Below are positions 23,731 to 32,548 of a DNA stretch of 64,000 bases, piece after piece (the first letter of the stretch is position 1; each line of letters starts with the position of its first letter). The notes beneath the pieces are model-generated. The model was not told the origin of the DNA. It did no database searches and worked only from the letters and a program-made list of their open reading frames with translations. This stretch comes from Cryobacterium sp. MP_M3 (lineage in GTDB: Bacteria > Actinomycetota > Actinomycetes > Actinomycetales > Microbacteriaceae): positions 186,001 to 250,000 of the forward strand of contig NZ_JADOVI010000002.1 of the NCBI RefSeq assembly GCF_015752155.1, written 5' to 3'. The translations under genes and the position numbers were made by a program.

Positions 23731-25425
23731 CTACATCCGGTACAGGCGGGCCTCCCACGGCCGGAGCGCCGCGGCGGCGACGGCGTCGCCCGGGTAGTTG
23801 CCGAGGATGAGTTCGGCCCCGGACACGTCCACCGGCAGCGGGGCGTCGAGCGGTTCATCCGACGCGTTCGCCACGACGAGGAGCGTCTCCTCGCTGAGGG
23901 TGCGCGTGAACGCATAGAGCCGCTCGTGCTCCGGCTCGAGCAGGGTGAACGAGCCGAGCGCGACGACGGGGTTCTCGTGGCGGAGGGCGATCAGGCGCTG
24001 GTAGAACCGGAACACGCTCTTCTCCGCCGCCCGGTCGGCCGCCACGTTGATCTGCCTGTGGTTAGGGTTGACCGGGAGCCAGGGTGTGCCCGTGGTGAAG
24101 CCGGCCTGCTCCGTCGCATCCCACTGCATCGGCGTGCGCGCGTTGTCCCGGCTCATGGTCTGCACCCCGGCGAGCACGCTGCCCGGGTCCAGGTCGAACT
24201 CGTCCACGGCCTCCCGGTAGTGGTTGAGCGACTCGAGGTCGCGGTAGTCGTCGATCGAGTCGAACCGCACATTGGTCATGCCGATCTCCTCGCCCTGGTA
24301 GACGTAGGGGGTGCCGCGGTGCAGGTGCAGCACCAGCCCCCACAGCGTCGCCGACTCGTAGCGCCAGGTGGTGTCGTTGCCGAACCGGGAGACGAGCCGG
24401 GGCTGGTCGTGGTTGTTGAGGTAGAGGCTGTTCCAGCCCGTCTCGGCCAGGCCGTCCTGCCAGTGCGCCAGGTTCTTCTTCAGCGCCGGCAGGCTGCGGG
24501 GGAGCACATCGAATTTGTTCGCGCCCTGGTCGAGGCCGACGTGCTCGAACTGGAAGATCATGTCGACCTCGCCACGGGCCGGGTCGGTGAAGAGCACGGC
24601 GTCGCCGGTGTCCACGCCCGGCATCTCGCCGACCGTGAGGTGCTCGCCGGTCCTCCCGGCGAAGACGGCCTCGTGCATCTCGTGCAGGTAGTCGTGGATC
24701 TGCGGCCCCATCGGGGAGCCGCCGCCGGTCGCCGGCGCCGGGCCGTCGATCAGCCCGACCTGCTTCGCGATGAAGTTGATCACGTCCATCCGGAACCCGT
24801 CGACGCCGCGGTCCAGCCACCAGTTCATCATCGAGTAGACGGCCTGGCGCACCTCGGGGTTCTCCCAGTTGAGGTCAGGCTGCTGCTTCGCGAAGAGGTG
24901 CAGGTAGTACTCGCCGGTCTGCTCGTCGAGGGTCCAGGCCGGTCCGCTGAAGGCGCTGCCCCAGCCGTTCGGCGGGCCTCCGTCGCCCCGGGGCTTCCGC
25001 CACCAGTACCAGTCGCGTTTCGGGTTGGTCAGCGAGGAGCGCGATTCCCGGAACCAGGCGTGCTCGTCGCTGGTGTGGTTGACCACGAGGTCCATCACGA
25101 TCTTGATTCCGCGCGCGTGCGCCTCGGCCACGAGCAGGTCGAACTCGGCCAGGTCGCCGAAGACGGGTTCGATCTCCTGGTAGTCGCTGATGTCGTAGCC
25201 GTTGTCGTGCTGCGGCGACGGGTATACGGGGGAGAGCCAGAGGGCATCCACCCCCAGCTCGGCGAGGTAGTCCAGCCGGCCGCGGATGCCGCCGAGGTCG
25301 CCGATGCCGTCGCCGTCGGAGTCCGCGAAACTGCGCGGGTAGACCTGGTAGACCACGGCGCGGGTCCACCACGGGGCTGCGGCCCCGGCGTCGGCGATCG
25401 GGGTGGCGGGGGTGGTGCTGGTCAT
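23731..25425 (-). CDS. GH13 alpha-glucosidase (oligo-1,6-glucosidase-like)
   Basis: A 564-residue glycoside hydrolase family 13 enzyme. WWTRAVVYQVYPRSFADSDG opens the barrel, VVNHTSDEHAWF, GFRMDVINFIAK (Asp nucleophile), GEMPG (Glu acid/base) and NNHDQPR are the conserved regions. Valine right after the nucleophile matches Bacillus oligo-1,6-glucosidase rather than maltase, favouring alpha-1,6 bonds such as isomaltose (known for the family, inferred here). No signal peptide: it would cleave sugars imported by the ABC system encoded just upstream, whose stop overlaps its ATG. Confidence 0.93.
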   Translation of the reverse strand: MTSTTPATPIADAGAAAPWWTRAVVYQVYPRSFADSDGDGIGDLGGIRGRLDYLAELGVDALWLSPVYPSPQHDNGYDISDYQEIEPVFGDLAEFDLLVAEAHARGIKIVMDLVVNHTSDEHAWFRESRSSLTNPKRDWYWWRKPRGDGGPPNGWGSAFSGPAWTLDEQTGEYYLHLFAKQQPDLNWENPEVRQAVYSMMNWWLDRGVDGFRMDVINFIAKQVGLIDGPAPATGGGSPMGPQIHDYLHEMHEAVFAGRTGEHLTVGEMPGVDTGDAVLFTDPARGEVDMIFQFEHVGLDQGANKFDVLPRSLPALKKNLAHWQDGLAETGWNSLYLNNHDQPRLVSRFGNDTTWRYESATLWGLVLHLHRGTPYVYQGEEIGMTNVRFDSIDDYRDLESLNHYREAVDEFDLDPGSVLAGVQTMSRDNARTPMQWDATEQAGFTTGTPWLPVNPNHRQINVAADRAAEKSVFRFYQRLIALRHENPVVALGSFTLLEPEHERLYAFTRTLSEETLLVVANASDEPLDAPLPVDVSGAELILGNYPGDAVAAAALRPWEARLYRM

Positions 25426-26258
25426 TTGATGGATCCTCTCATCACGCCGGAGATGACCCAGCGCTGGGCAAAAACGTACACGATCAGGAGCGGCGCCATG
25501 GCCATCAGGTAGGAGGCGAAAGCGGCCGGGTAGTTGGTGTTGAACTGGCCCTGGAAGACGAACTGCACGAGCGGAAGGGTGCGGGAGCCCGGGTCGGAGA
25601 GCACAACCAGGGGCAGGATGAAGTCGTTCCACGCCCACACGCAGGTGAGGATGCCGACGGTCGCGTTCATCGGGGTCAGCAGCGGGAAGATGATCTGCCA
25701 GTACACCCGCCAGGTGCTCGCCCCGTCGGTGTAGGCAGCCTCCTCGAGCTCGATCGGGATCGACTTGATGAACGCCACGTAGATGAACACGTTCAGCGAC
25801 AGCCCGAAGACGGCGTAGAGCAGAATCAGGCCGAGCGGGTTGTCCAGGCCGAGCATGGCCGTCTCCTTCACCACCGGCAGCATGATGATCGGGAACGGGA
25901 TGAAGACCGCCGAGAGCAGGTAGAAGTAGATGCCCTTGAAGAACGGCTTGTGCAGGTTGCGGGCGATCGCGTACGCCACGAGCGAGTTGGTCAGCAGCGT
26001 GAGCACGACCGCGCCGACGGTGATGAACGCCGTGTTCATCAGCGCCTGCGGGAACTTCGTCAGCGTCCAGGCATCCACGAAGTTCTGCCAGTTGATCCCG
26101 GTCGGCAGTTCGAAGCCGGTGCCGCCGAGCTGGTCGGGGGTCTTCAGCGCGGTGACCACCGCGAAGTAGAGCGGCACCAGCACGGTGATCGAGCAGACCG
26201 CGATCAGCGCGGTCGCCCACCAGTTGATGCGGCGCGGGTCGGTCTGTGTGCCAGCCAT
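25422..26258 (-). CDS. carbohydrate ABC transporter permease (MalG type)
   Basis: A 278-residue inner-membrane permease with about six hydrophobic segments and the EAA loop ELEEAAYTDGASTWRVYWQI that contacts the ATPase. N-terminal NWWATALIAVCSITVLVPLYF is the first segment. It pairs with the second permease upstream, whose stop codon overlaps its ATG. No ATP-binding subunit is encoded in the window; actinobacteria often share an MsiK-type ATPase among such importers. Confidence 0.93.
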   Translation of the reverse strand: MAGTQTDPRRINWWATALIAVCSITVLVPLYFAVVTALKTPDQLGGTGFELPTGINWQNFVDAWTLTKFPQALMNTAFITVGAVVLTLLTNSLVAYAIARNLHKPFFKGIYFYLLSAVFIPFPIIMLPVVKETAMLGLDNPLGLILLYAVFGLSLNVFIYVAFIKSIPIELEEAAYTDGASTWRVYWQIIFPLLTPMNATVGILTCVWAWNDFILPLVVLSDPGSRTLPLVQFVFQGQFNTNYPAAFASYLMAMAPLLIVYVFAQRWVISGVMRGSIK

Positions 26259-27193
26259 CAGAAATCGGCCTCCTTGCGCTGAAGAGCACGGAACTGCAGG
26301 AACGAGACGAGCATGATCACGATCACGAAGATCACGGCGTTGGCGGACTGGTAGGCGAACTCGCCGCCCTGGAAGCCGCCGCGGAAGATCAGGAGGGTGA
26401 TGGACTCGGTCGAGGTGCCGGGCCCGCCGTTGGTGAGGGCGACGACGTGGTCGAAGGTCTGCAGGAAGCCCTTCAGGCTCAGCACCATGTTGATCGTGAA
26501 GAAGGCGCTGATCATCGGGAAAGTGATCGACCGGAACTGCCGCCACGGGCGGGCGCCGTCGAGCGCGGATGCCTCGTACAGCTCCGCCGGGATCGTCTGC
26601 AGCCCGGCCAGGTAGAGCACGATCGCGAACGCGCAGGACTGCCAGACGGCCAGCACGACGATGGCCAGCCAGGCCCAGTCCGGGTTGGTCAGGATATTGT
26701 CGCGCAGCACGGGGATGCCGGACGCGATCACCGGCAGTGAGTTGGCGAAGAAGTACTGGAACACGTAGCCGACGACCAGGATCGCGAGCACGTAGGGGAT
26801 GAAGAAGATTCCGCGGAAGGTGGACTGGAGGGCGATCTTCGCGTTGAGGCCGACCGCGATGGCGAGCGAGATCAGGTTGGTGAGGACCGTCGCGACGATG
26901 GCGAAGCCGAACGTGAAGCCGTAGGCCTTGAGCACCCGGTCGTCCTGGAACAGGGCGATGAAGTTGCCGAGGCCGACGAAGTCCCAGCTGCCGAAGCCGG
27001 CGTAGTCGGTGAAGCTGTAGAAGACGCCGATGAGCACCGGGACGGTGTGCAGGAGCGCGAACAGGGCGACGGCCGGAACGACCATCCAATAGAAGGCGCG
27101 GGGGGTTGCGGTCAGACCGCGCCGGCGGGCCGGTCGTGGACCGCCGGCCGGGGCGGCCGGCGGCGTCTGCCGGGTCAGGACGGGGGTGGCCAT
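26258..27193 (-). CDS. sugar ABC transporter permease (MalF type)
   Basis: A 311-residue permease with six predicted segments; the EAA loop is ELYEASALDGARPWRQFRSI and TNGGPGTSTESITLLIFRGG is typical of MalF-like proteins. The Arg/Pro-rich N-terminus is cytoplasmic. Two in-frame ATGs compete: 27199, which overlaps the stop of the binding-protein gene (ATGA), and 27193, which has GGAGA at better spacing; I use the second. Middle gene of the binding protein-permease-permease-glucosidase operon. Confidence 0.92.
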   Translation of the reverse strand: MATPVLTRQTPPAAPAGGPRPARRRGLTATPRAFYWMVVPAVALFALLHTVPVLIGVFYSFTDYAGFGSWDFVGLGNFIALFQDDRVLKAYGFTFGFAIVATVLTNLISLAIAVGLNAKIALQSTFRGIFFIPYVLAILVVGYVFQYFFANSLPVIASGIPVLRDNILTNPDWAWLAIVVLAVWQSCAFAIVLYLAGLQTIPAELYEASALDGARPWRQFRSITFPMISAFFTINMVLSLKGFLQTFDHVVALTNGGPGTSTESITLLIFRGGFQGGEFAYQSANAVIFVIVIMLVSFLQFRALQRKEADF

Positions 27194-27195
27194 GA

Positions 27196-28545
27196 TCATT
27201 CTCCGCTTCTCGTTGAGGTGGTGCGGGCCGCGACCTTGCGCCACTCGTTGTCGAGAGTGGTGAGCGCCTTCGTGCTGTCCTGGTCCAGCAGGAACTGCTG
27301 GATGATGGCCGGCAACGGGATGCTGGCGGGCACCTGGTGGTCGATGAAGCCCACGATCCGGCCTGAATCGAAGTACGGCTGCAGTTCGGTGAGGGTCGGG
27401 TTGGTGTTGGGCCCGGCATCCGCGGCGGTCGAGAACATGTTCTGCGAGGCCGCGAAGTCGCCGAGGACCTTCTTGTCGAAGAGGAAGTCGACGAAGCGCT
27501 GCGCCTCGGCCAGGTGCGGGGTGTCCCGTCCGATCGTGATGGCGACGTCGACGCCGGAGACGAGCCTGGTCTGGGCCGGGTCGTCGGTGGCGGGGAGGGG
27601 GAACGAACCCACGTTCACGTCGGGGTTGTCGGCGAGGATCGGGGCGATCGCCCAGACCCCCTGCAGGAGCATGGCCGACTTGCCCGCGGCGAAGGCCTGG
27701 TTGCCGTCCTCGTAGCCGCGGCTCTGGAAGCCGGGCTGCGCGTAGGAGTAGAGCGTCTGCAGTTTCCCGAGGGTCTCCGCGTAGTCCCTGGTGAACGAGA
27801 CGGCCGAGTCCGGGCCGACGTCGGCGCCCTCGGCCCGCAGCCGGGGGAAGAAACCGTCGCCGCCGAGTTGTCCGCCGAGTCCGGTGAAGGGCGGCATCGT
27901 CGTCCAGGAGTCGGCGAGGGTGCCGTAGAACGGGGTGATGCCCGCTGCCTTCAGGCGGTCGCAGGCGGCGATGAGCTCGTCCCAGGTGGTGGGAACGCTG
28001 ATGCCCTGCTCCGTGAAGATGTCGCGGTTGTAGAGGATCCCGTTGGCGTTGCTCACGAAGCCGAGGGCGTTGACCTCGTCGCCGTTGTAGGTGCCGAGCC
28101 CGGCGAGGATGTCCTGCACGGCCGGGTTGATCTGCTTCAGCACCGGGTCGCCGGTGAAGTCGTGGAAGACCCCGGCGCGGGCGAGCTGCCCGAAGTTCCC
28201 CGAGCCGTTCAGCGAGATGACGTCGGGCACCTTGCCCTTGACCAGGAGCGTACGGATGGCGGTGTCGGCATCCGGCACGGCGTTCTGCCTAACCTTGATG
28301 CCCGGGTTCTCCGCCTCGAAGTCGGCGATGATCGCCTCGAAGTTGCCGATGGCCTCGGGCTTGAACTGGAAGAAGTCGAGGGTGACGATGCCGGTGTCGG
28401 CAGAGGCGCAGCCGGCCAGTCCGCCGAGGCCGAGCACCCCGGCAAGCGAGAGGGCGAGCACCCGGCGCACCCTTCTCGGTCGGCGCCTCCGTCCGGTGTC
28501 GTTCTGGTACTCCGTCGTATCCGTCAAGTTGTGCTCCTCGCGCAT
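27196..28545 (-). CDS. sugar ABC transporter substrate-binding lipoprotein
   Basis: A 449-residue extracellular solute-binding protein (family 1). After an unusually long, Arg-rich N-terminus (RRRRPRRVRR) comes the lipoprotein signal with lipobox LAGC near residue 46, then VTLDFFQFKPEAIGNFEAII and IIADFEAENPGIKV typical of the family. It should catch an oligosaccharide outside the membrane and hand it to the two permeases. First gene of its operon; the ROK regulator is divergent across a 196-base AT-rich region. The real start could be further downstream given the long n-region. Confidence 0.92.
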   Translation of the reverse strand: MREEHNLTDTTEYQNDTGRRRRPRRVRRVLALSLAGVLGLGGLAGCASADTGIVTLDFFQFKPEAIGNFEAIIADFEAENPGIKVRQNAVPDADTAIRTLLVKGKVPDVISLNGSGNFGQLARAGVFHDFTGDPVLKQINPAVQDILAGLGTYNGDEVNALGFVSNANGILYNRDIFTEQGISVPTTWDELIAACDRLKAAGITPFYGTLADSWTTMPPFTGLGGQLGGDGFFPRLRAEGADVGPDSAVSFTRDYAETLGKLQTLYSYAQPGFQSRGYEDGNQAFAAGKSAMLLQGVWAIAPILADNPDVNVGSFPLPATDDPAQTRLVSGVDVAITIGRDTPHLAEAQRFVDFLFDKKVLGDFAASQNMFSTAADAGPNTNPTLTELQPYFDSGRIVGFIDHQVPASIPLPAIIQQFLLDQDSTKALTTLDNEWRKVAARTTSTRSGE

Positions 28546-28741
28546 CCGGTGCGACGCCGGAGCCTCCGGTTGTGCTAACCGGGGCCTGCTGCAGCGTTGC
28601 CTTTATTCTTTCTACTGCAAAAAGAATCAAGCTGTCAACTCCGGTTTTCCACGTAAATATCGGTTCGAATTCGCAGATTTGTGCCAATATAAAACAAATA
28701 GTGGCCGGCATCGGACGCCGGCGACCGAGAAGGGAGGCACC
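28546..28741. promoter_or_regulatory. AT-rich divergent promoter region of the glucoside operon and ROK gene
   Basis: From about 28595 to 28705 base composition drops well below the genome average. It holds an inverted repeat ATTCTTT-N9-AAAGAAT at 28605-28627, a good candidate ROK operator, and several T/A-rich hexamers (TAAATA, TATAAA at about 28687) suited to -10 elements in either direction. The contrast marks a control region rather than foreign DNA. Confidence 0.6.
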
Positions 28742-29899
28742 ATGCCTGCAGCGACGGTGACGGATGCGGCGGCCACCCTGAGCGCGTCCTCCCGCGAACT
28801 CGCCCGGGCCGTGCTCATCCACGGGCCGATCGCCCGCGGCGAGCTCGGCCGGCGCCTCGGACTCTCCCCGGCCAGCCTCACCCGGCTGAGCAAGCCGTTC
28901 CTCGATCGCGGCCTCTTCGTCGAGGCCGCCGAAGACCACGACGGCACCGTCGGGCGCCCGGCGAGGCCGCTCGACGTGCGGGTCGACGCCAGCCGGTTCA
29001 TCGGCGTGAAACTCACCGGCGACGACGTCTTCGGCGTGCGCACCGACTTGCGCGCGAACGAACTCGCCGCGGCCGAGCGGCCGCTGGCCGGCCACTCCCT
29101 CGAGGAGGTCGTGCGGCAGATCAGTGCGGTCGTGCGCGAACTCGAGGGCCCCGACGGGGTGTCGGCGCTGGGCGTCTGCGTCGGCGGCTCCGTCGCCGGA
29201 GCCCGGGTGGTGCGGCGTGCCCCGTTCCTGGACTGGCACGACGTCGACCTCGCCGGGGCGCTCGAGGCCGCGCTCGGGCTGCCCGTCACGATCGAGAACG
29301 ACGTGGTGGCGCTCACCGCGGCCGAGCAGTGGTTCGGTGCCGGCCGCGGCGCCCCGAACTTCGCCGTGCTCACGATCGGCGTCGGCGTCGGCTACGGCCT
29401 GGTCGTGAACGACCGGGTGATCGTCACGCCCGACAGCGGCCTCGGCCTGGCCGGGCACATCCCGCTCGACGCGAACGGCCCGGTCTGCCCTGACGGGCAC
29501 CGCGGATGCTCGCGGGCCATGCTCACGAGTTCGAGCGTCTGCGGCCAGGTCGGCATCGCGCTCGGCCGGGAGGTCGGCTATGACGAGGTGCTCCGGCTGG
29601 TGGCCGAGGGGAACCCGGCGGCGGCATCCGTGGTGCTCGCGACCGGGCGGGCGCTCGGCCGGCTGATCGCCGTGATCGCCAACATCGCCATGCTCGACAC
29701 GATCGTGCTCGCCGGGGAGGGAATCGGGCTCTGGCCGCTCGCGGCCGTCGAGGCCACCGCGGCGGCCGGCCGCGACCGCGACCGGGATGCCGCGCCGCTC
29801 CGCATCATCGTCGACGACGCAGGGGTGTCGTCCTGGGCTCGCGGCGCGGCGGCCGTGGCGATCCAGGCCTCCCTCGACCGCCTGGCCCTGCCGCGCTAG
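28742..29899 (+). CDS. ROK family transcriptional regulator
   Basis: A 385-residue repressor of the NagC/Mlc/XylR type: N-terminal winged helix (ARGELGRRLGLSPASLTRLSKP) followed by a ROK sugar-kinase-like domain (GVCVGGSVAGARVV, VTIENDVVALTAAEQWFGAG, LTIGVGVGYGLVV). The zinc site is partly visible as GHIPL ... CPDGHRGC. It is divergent from the ABC/GH13 operon and probably represses it until an alpha-glucoside or derived sugar binds. The ATG has AGGGAGG upstream. Confidence 0.92.
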   Translation: MPAATVTDAAATLSASSRELARAVLIHGPIARGELGRRLGLSPASLTRLSKPFLDRGLFVEAAEDHDGTVGRPARPLDVRVDASRFIGVKLTGDDVFGVRTDLRANELAAAERPLAGHSLEEVVRQISAVVRELEGPDGVSALGVCVGGSVAGARVVRRAPFLDWHDVDLAGALEAALGLPVTIENDVVALTAAEQWFGAGRGAPNFAVLTIGVGVGYGLVVNDRVIVTPDSGLGLAGHIPLDANGPVCPDGHRGCSRAMLTSSSVCGQVGIALGREVGYDEVLRLVAEGNPAAASVVLATGRALGRLIAVIANIAMLDTIVLAGEGIGLWPLAAVEATAAAGRDRDRDAAPLRIIVDDAGVSSWARGAAAVAIQASLDRLALPR

Positions 29900-29982
29900 C
29901 CGGCCGAGCGACGGGAATAGGATCGTGCACGCGACCGCGTGCACCGGCATCCGGTGCACGCAGTGAGAGCGAGAGGCTGGAA

Positions 29983-31071
29983 ATGCAGTTCGGAGTCTTC
30001 ACGGTCGGCGACCTGACCGCCAATCCTACGACCGGCCGCACTCCGACCGAGCACGACCGGATCACGGCGATGGTGGCGATCGCGGTCAAGGCCGAAGAAG
30101 TCGGCCTCGACGTCTTCGCGGCCGGGGAACACCACAATCCGCCGTTCGTGCCGTCGTCGCCGACGACCCTGCTCGGCTACATCGCGGCCAAGACCGAGCG
30201 CATCATCCTGTCGACGGCGACGACCCTGATCACCACCAACGACCCGGTGAAGATCGCCGAGGACTTTGCGATGCTGCAGCACGTCTCCGACGGCCGGGTC
30301 GACCTCATGCTCGGCCGCGGCAACACCGGCCCCGTCTATCCGTGGTTCGGCCAGGACATCCGACAGGGCATCCCGCTCGCCCTGGAGAACTACGCGCTGC
30401 TGCGCCGGTTGTGGAGGGAGGACGTCGTCGACTGGGCGGGCCAGTTCCGCGCGCCGCTCCAGGGCTTCACCGCCACGCCGCGCCCGCTCGACGGGGTGCC
30501 GCCGTTTGTCTGGCACGGCAGCATCCGCAGCCCCGAGATCGCCGAACAGGCCGCCTACTACGGTGACGGATTCTTCGCCAACAACATCTTCTGGCCCAAG
30601 GAGCACTACCAGAAGCTGATCGGCCTCTACCGGGCGAGGTTCGAGCACTACGGCCACGGCACCGCGGACCAGGCCATCGTCGGCCTCGGCGGCCAGGTCT
30701 TCATGCGGGCGAAGTCGCAGGACGCCGTCGACGAGTTCCGCCCGTACTTCGACAACGCCCCGGTCTACGGCCACGGTCCGAGTCTGGAGGATTTCACCGA
30801 GCAGACCCCGCTCACCGTCGGCAGCCCGCAGCAGATCATCGACCGGTATGCCGGCATGCGCGACTTCTTCGGCGACTACCAGCGCCAGCTTTTCCTGATG
30901 GACCACGCCGGCCTGCCGTTGAAGACCGTGCTCGAGCAGCTCGACATCCTCGGCGGCGAGGTCGTGCCGGTGCTCCGCCGGGAGCTGGCGAAGAACCGCC
31001 CGGCGCACGTGCCGGATGCCCCGACCCACGCCAGCCTGACCGCCCGGGCCCACCACCTCCCCGAACTGTGA
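29983..31071 (+). CDS. LLM class flavin-dependent oxidoreductase
   Basis: A 362-residue luciferase-like protein: MQFGVFTVGDLT start, FAAGEHHNPPFVPSSP, TERIILSTATTLITTNDPVK, GRVDLMLGRGNTGPVYPWFG. This subgroup (CE1758-like) is common in actinobacteria and usually FMN-dependent; the substrate is not known. GAGAGGCTGGAA precedes the ATG. Its stop codon lies within the left arm of a long stem-loop at 31061-31120. Convergent with the LtrA gene. Confidence 0.87.
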   Translation: MQFGVFTVGDLTANPTTGRTPTEHDRITAMVAIAVKAEEVGLDVFAAGEHHNPPFVPSSPTTLLGYIAAKTERIILSTATTLITTNDPVKIAEDFAMLQHVSDGRVDLMLGRGNTGPVYPWFGQDIRQGIPLALENYALLRRLWREDVVDWAGQFRAPLQGFTATPRPLDGVPPFVWHGSIRSPEIAEQAAYYGDGFFANNIFWPKEHYQKLIGLYRARFEHYGHGTADQAIVGLGGQVFMRAKSQDAVDEFRPYFDNAPVYGHGPSLEDFTEQTPLTVGSPQQIIDRYAGMRDFFGDYQRQLFLMDHAGLPLKTVLEQLDILGGEVVPVLRRELAKNRPAHVPDAPTHASLTARAHHLPEL

Positions 31072-31120
31072 GGAATGCACCGTTTTCAGCCGGGAAAAGG
31101 GTGCACAGCTCACAGTTCGG
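31061..31120. repeat. 60-base stem-loop at the convergent LLM/LtrA boundary
   Basis: Outer arms CCGAACTGTGAG (31061) and CTCACAGTTCGG (31109) are exact complements of 12 bases. Inside, TGCACCGTTTTC (31076) pairs with GAAAAGGGTGCA (31094) with one mismatch, around a 6-base loop. The left arm includes the LLM stop codon. No T-run follows on either strand. It could be a two-way terminator or a dispersed repeat. Confidence 0.85.
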
Positions 31121-31185
31121 TGAGTCTGCGGGAGCGAGACGAGGCGGCAGCCCACACAATGGAGGAAGTGACGGGCTGTGCGAAG

Positions 31186-32421
31186 CTACTCGGTCAGACT
31201 GCCCGACGCGGGCGGGTTTGCCACCGGACTCGAACCGGCCCGGCGGGTGCTCACTTCGTCGGCGATCACCACCAGCGCCACGACCGCATTGGTGAGCCAG
31301 AGCAGTGCGAGTCCGTCCACCGGGGGGAGGACGGTCGCGGTGGCCAGATAGGCAGCGGCCAGAACCGCGACGCCGGCCAGATGGGATCTCAGCCACGGGC
31401 GTCCGATCGACCGTTTGAACAGCAGATTCCCGATCAGGTAGAGGGCCGGGGCGCCCACCACGACGGCGAGGCCGCCGGCGCTCGGCGGATCCTCCGGGTG
31501 CACGAGCACGAGTTCATCGCCGACCGCACTGAGGACTACCCCCGCGACAATGGGAATGTGCAGGTAGACATAGGTGAGCCGGGCGATCGGTCCGGTCAGC
31601 TCCGACGACCGGATGAAGCGTGAGCCGTGCTCCGCTCCGTGGCTGAAGTACAACAGCCAGAACAGGATCGTGCTCACGAACGCGGCCAGAACCCCGCTGA
31701 CGGCGGCGACGCTGAGGTCGCCCTGGCTGAAGGCGGTGCCGGTCACCAGGATCGACTCGCCGAGCGCCAGGATGATGAAGAGCCCGCTGCGCTCGGCGAT
31801 GTGCCCGCCGGACACCGACCAGGATGACGTCGGCGAGGCCCCGAGGAACGGCGTGTAGTAGCGCACCGAGGGGCCGAGGACTTCGACAAGGATCGCCGCG
31901 GCCCACAGAACGAGTTGTGCGTCGCCGCCGAGAATGGCCCCGAGAATCCACAGCGGCGCGGTGACCAGAAACCAGATCGTGATCCGGGTGATGTTCATCC
32001 CGTTGGCCCTGTCCACGGCGCGGTAACACCAGGCCAGGAAAGCGGTGCGGCCAACCTGCATCACGACATACGCGATGGCGAATCCCAGCGACCGGTCGCC
32101 GAACGCCCCGGGGATCGAGGTGCTCAGCACCAGACCGAGCAGCATCAGAACGAAGAGCATCAGGCGCACCGGCCCGGTCTCGGGGTCGAGCCAGTTGGTC
32201 GCCCAGGCGGTGTACATCCAGACCCACCACACGGCGACCAGGATGACCGCTGCCTCGGCCAGGCCCCGCACGTCGAGATGGTCCACGATGGTGTGGGAGA
32301 GCTGGGTGATCGCGAAGACGAAGACGAGATCGAAGAACAGCTCGATGAAGGTCACCCGGTCCTGGCCCTCGCTCTCATCCCTCGCACGGAACAGGCGTGG
32401 TCGATTCAGACTCAGCGTCAT
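31186..32421 (-). CDS. low temperature requirement protein A (LtrA) family membrane protein
   Basis: A 411-residue protein with about ten hydrophobic segments. The N-terminal signature VTFIELFFDLVFVFAITQLS is diagnostic for LtrA, followed by VWWVWMYTAWATNWLDPE and HIAERSGLFIILALGESIL. LtrA was named from a Listeria cold-growth mutant; the molecular role remains unsettled. The gene is alone on its strand, ending convergently with the LLM gene beyond the 60-base stem-loop. Confidence 0.93.
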   Translation of the reverse strand: MTLSLNRPRLFRARDESEGQDRVTFIELFFDLVFVFAITQLSHTIVDHLDVRGLAEAAVILVAVWWVWMYTAWATNWLDPETGPVRLMLFVLMLLGLVLSTSIPGAFGDRSLGFAIAYVVMQVGRTAFLAWCYRAVDRANGMNITRITIWFLVTAPLWILGAILGGDAQLVLWAAAILVEVLGPSVRYYTPFLGASPTSSWSVSGGHIAERSGLFIILALGESILVTGTAFSQGDLSVAAVSGVLAAFVSTILFWLLYFSHGAEHGSRFIRSSELTGPIARLTYVYLHIPIVAGVVLSAVGDELVLVHPEDPPSAGGLAVVVGAPALYLIGNLLFKRSIGRPWLRSHLAGVAVLAAAYLATATVLPPVDGLALLWLTNAVVALVVIADEVSTRRAGSSPVANPPASGSLTE

Positions 32422-32548
32422 CCGTTCTCCCTCCGCCGCGCCCGCAGCACCGGTGCAGGACAGGCCCAGAATACTGGAGGCGACGGCAGCGACCTAGGGA
32501 CGTCCTGGCTCAACCTCGGCCCGACCGGCTAGTCCGCCGGTCGGTGGA

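Noticed and set aside
28595..28710. AT-rich stretch as horizontally acquired DNA
   Set aside because: It is short, confined to a divergent intergenic region, and flanking genes have normal composition; promoter/operator function explains it.
31218..31240. T-arm-like sequence around GGACTCGAACCGG as part of a tRNA
   Set aside because: It lies in the coding end of the LtrA gene and no cloverleaf can be folded around it.
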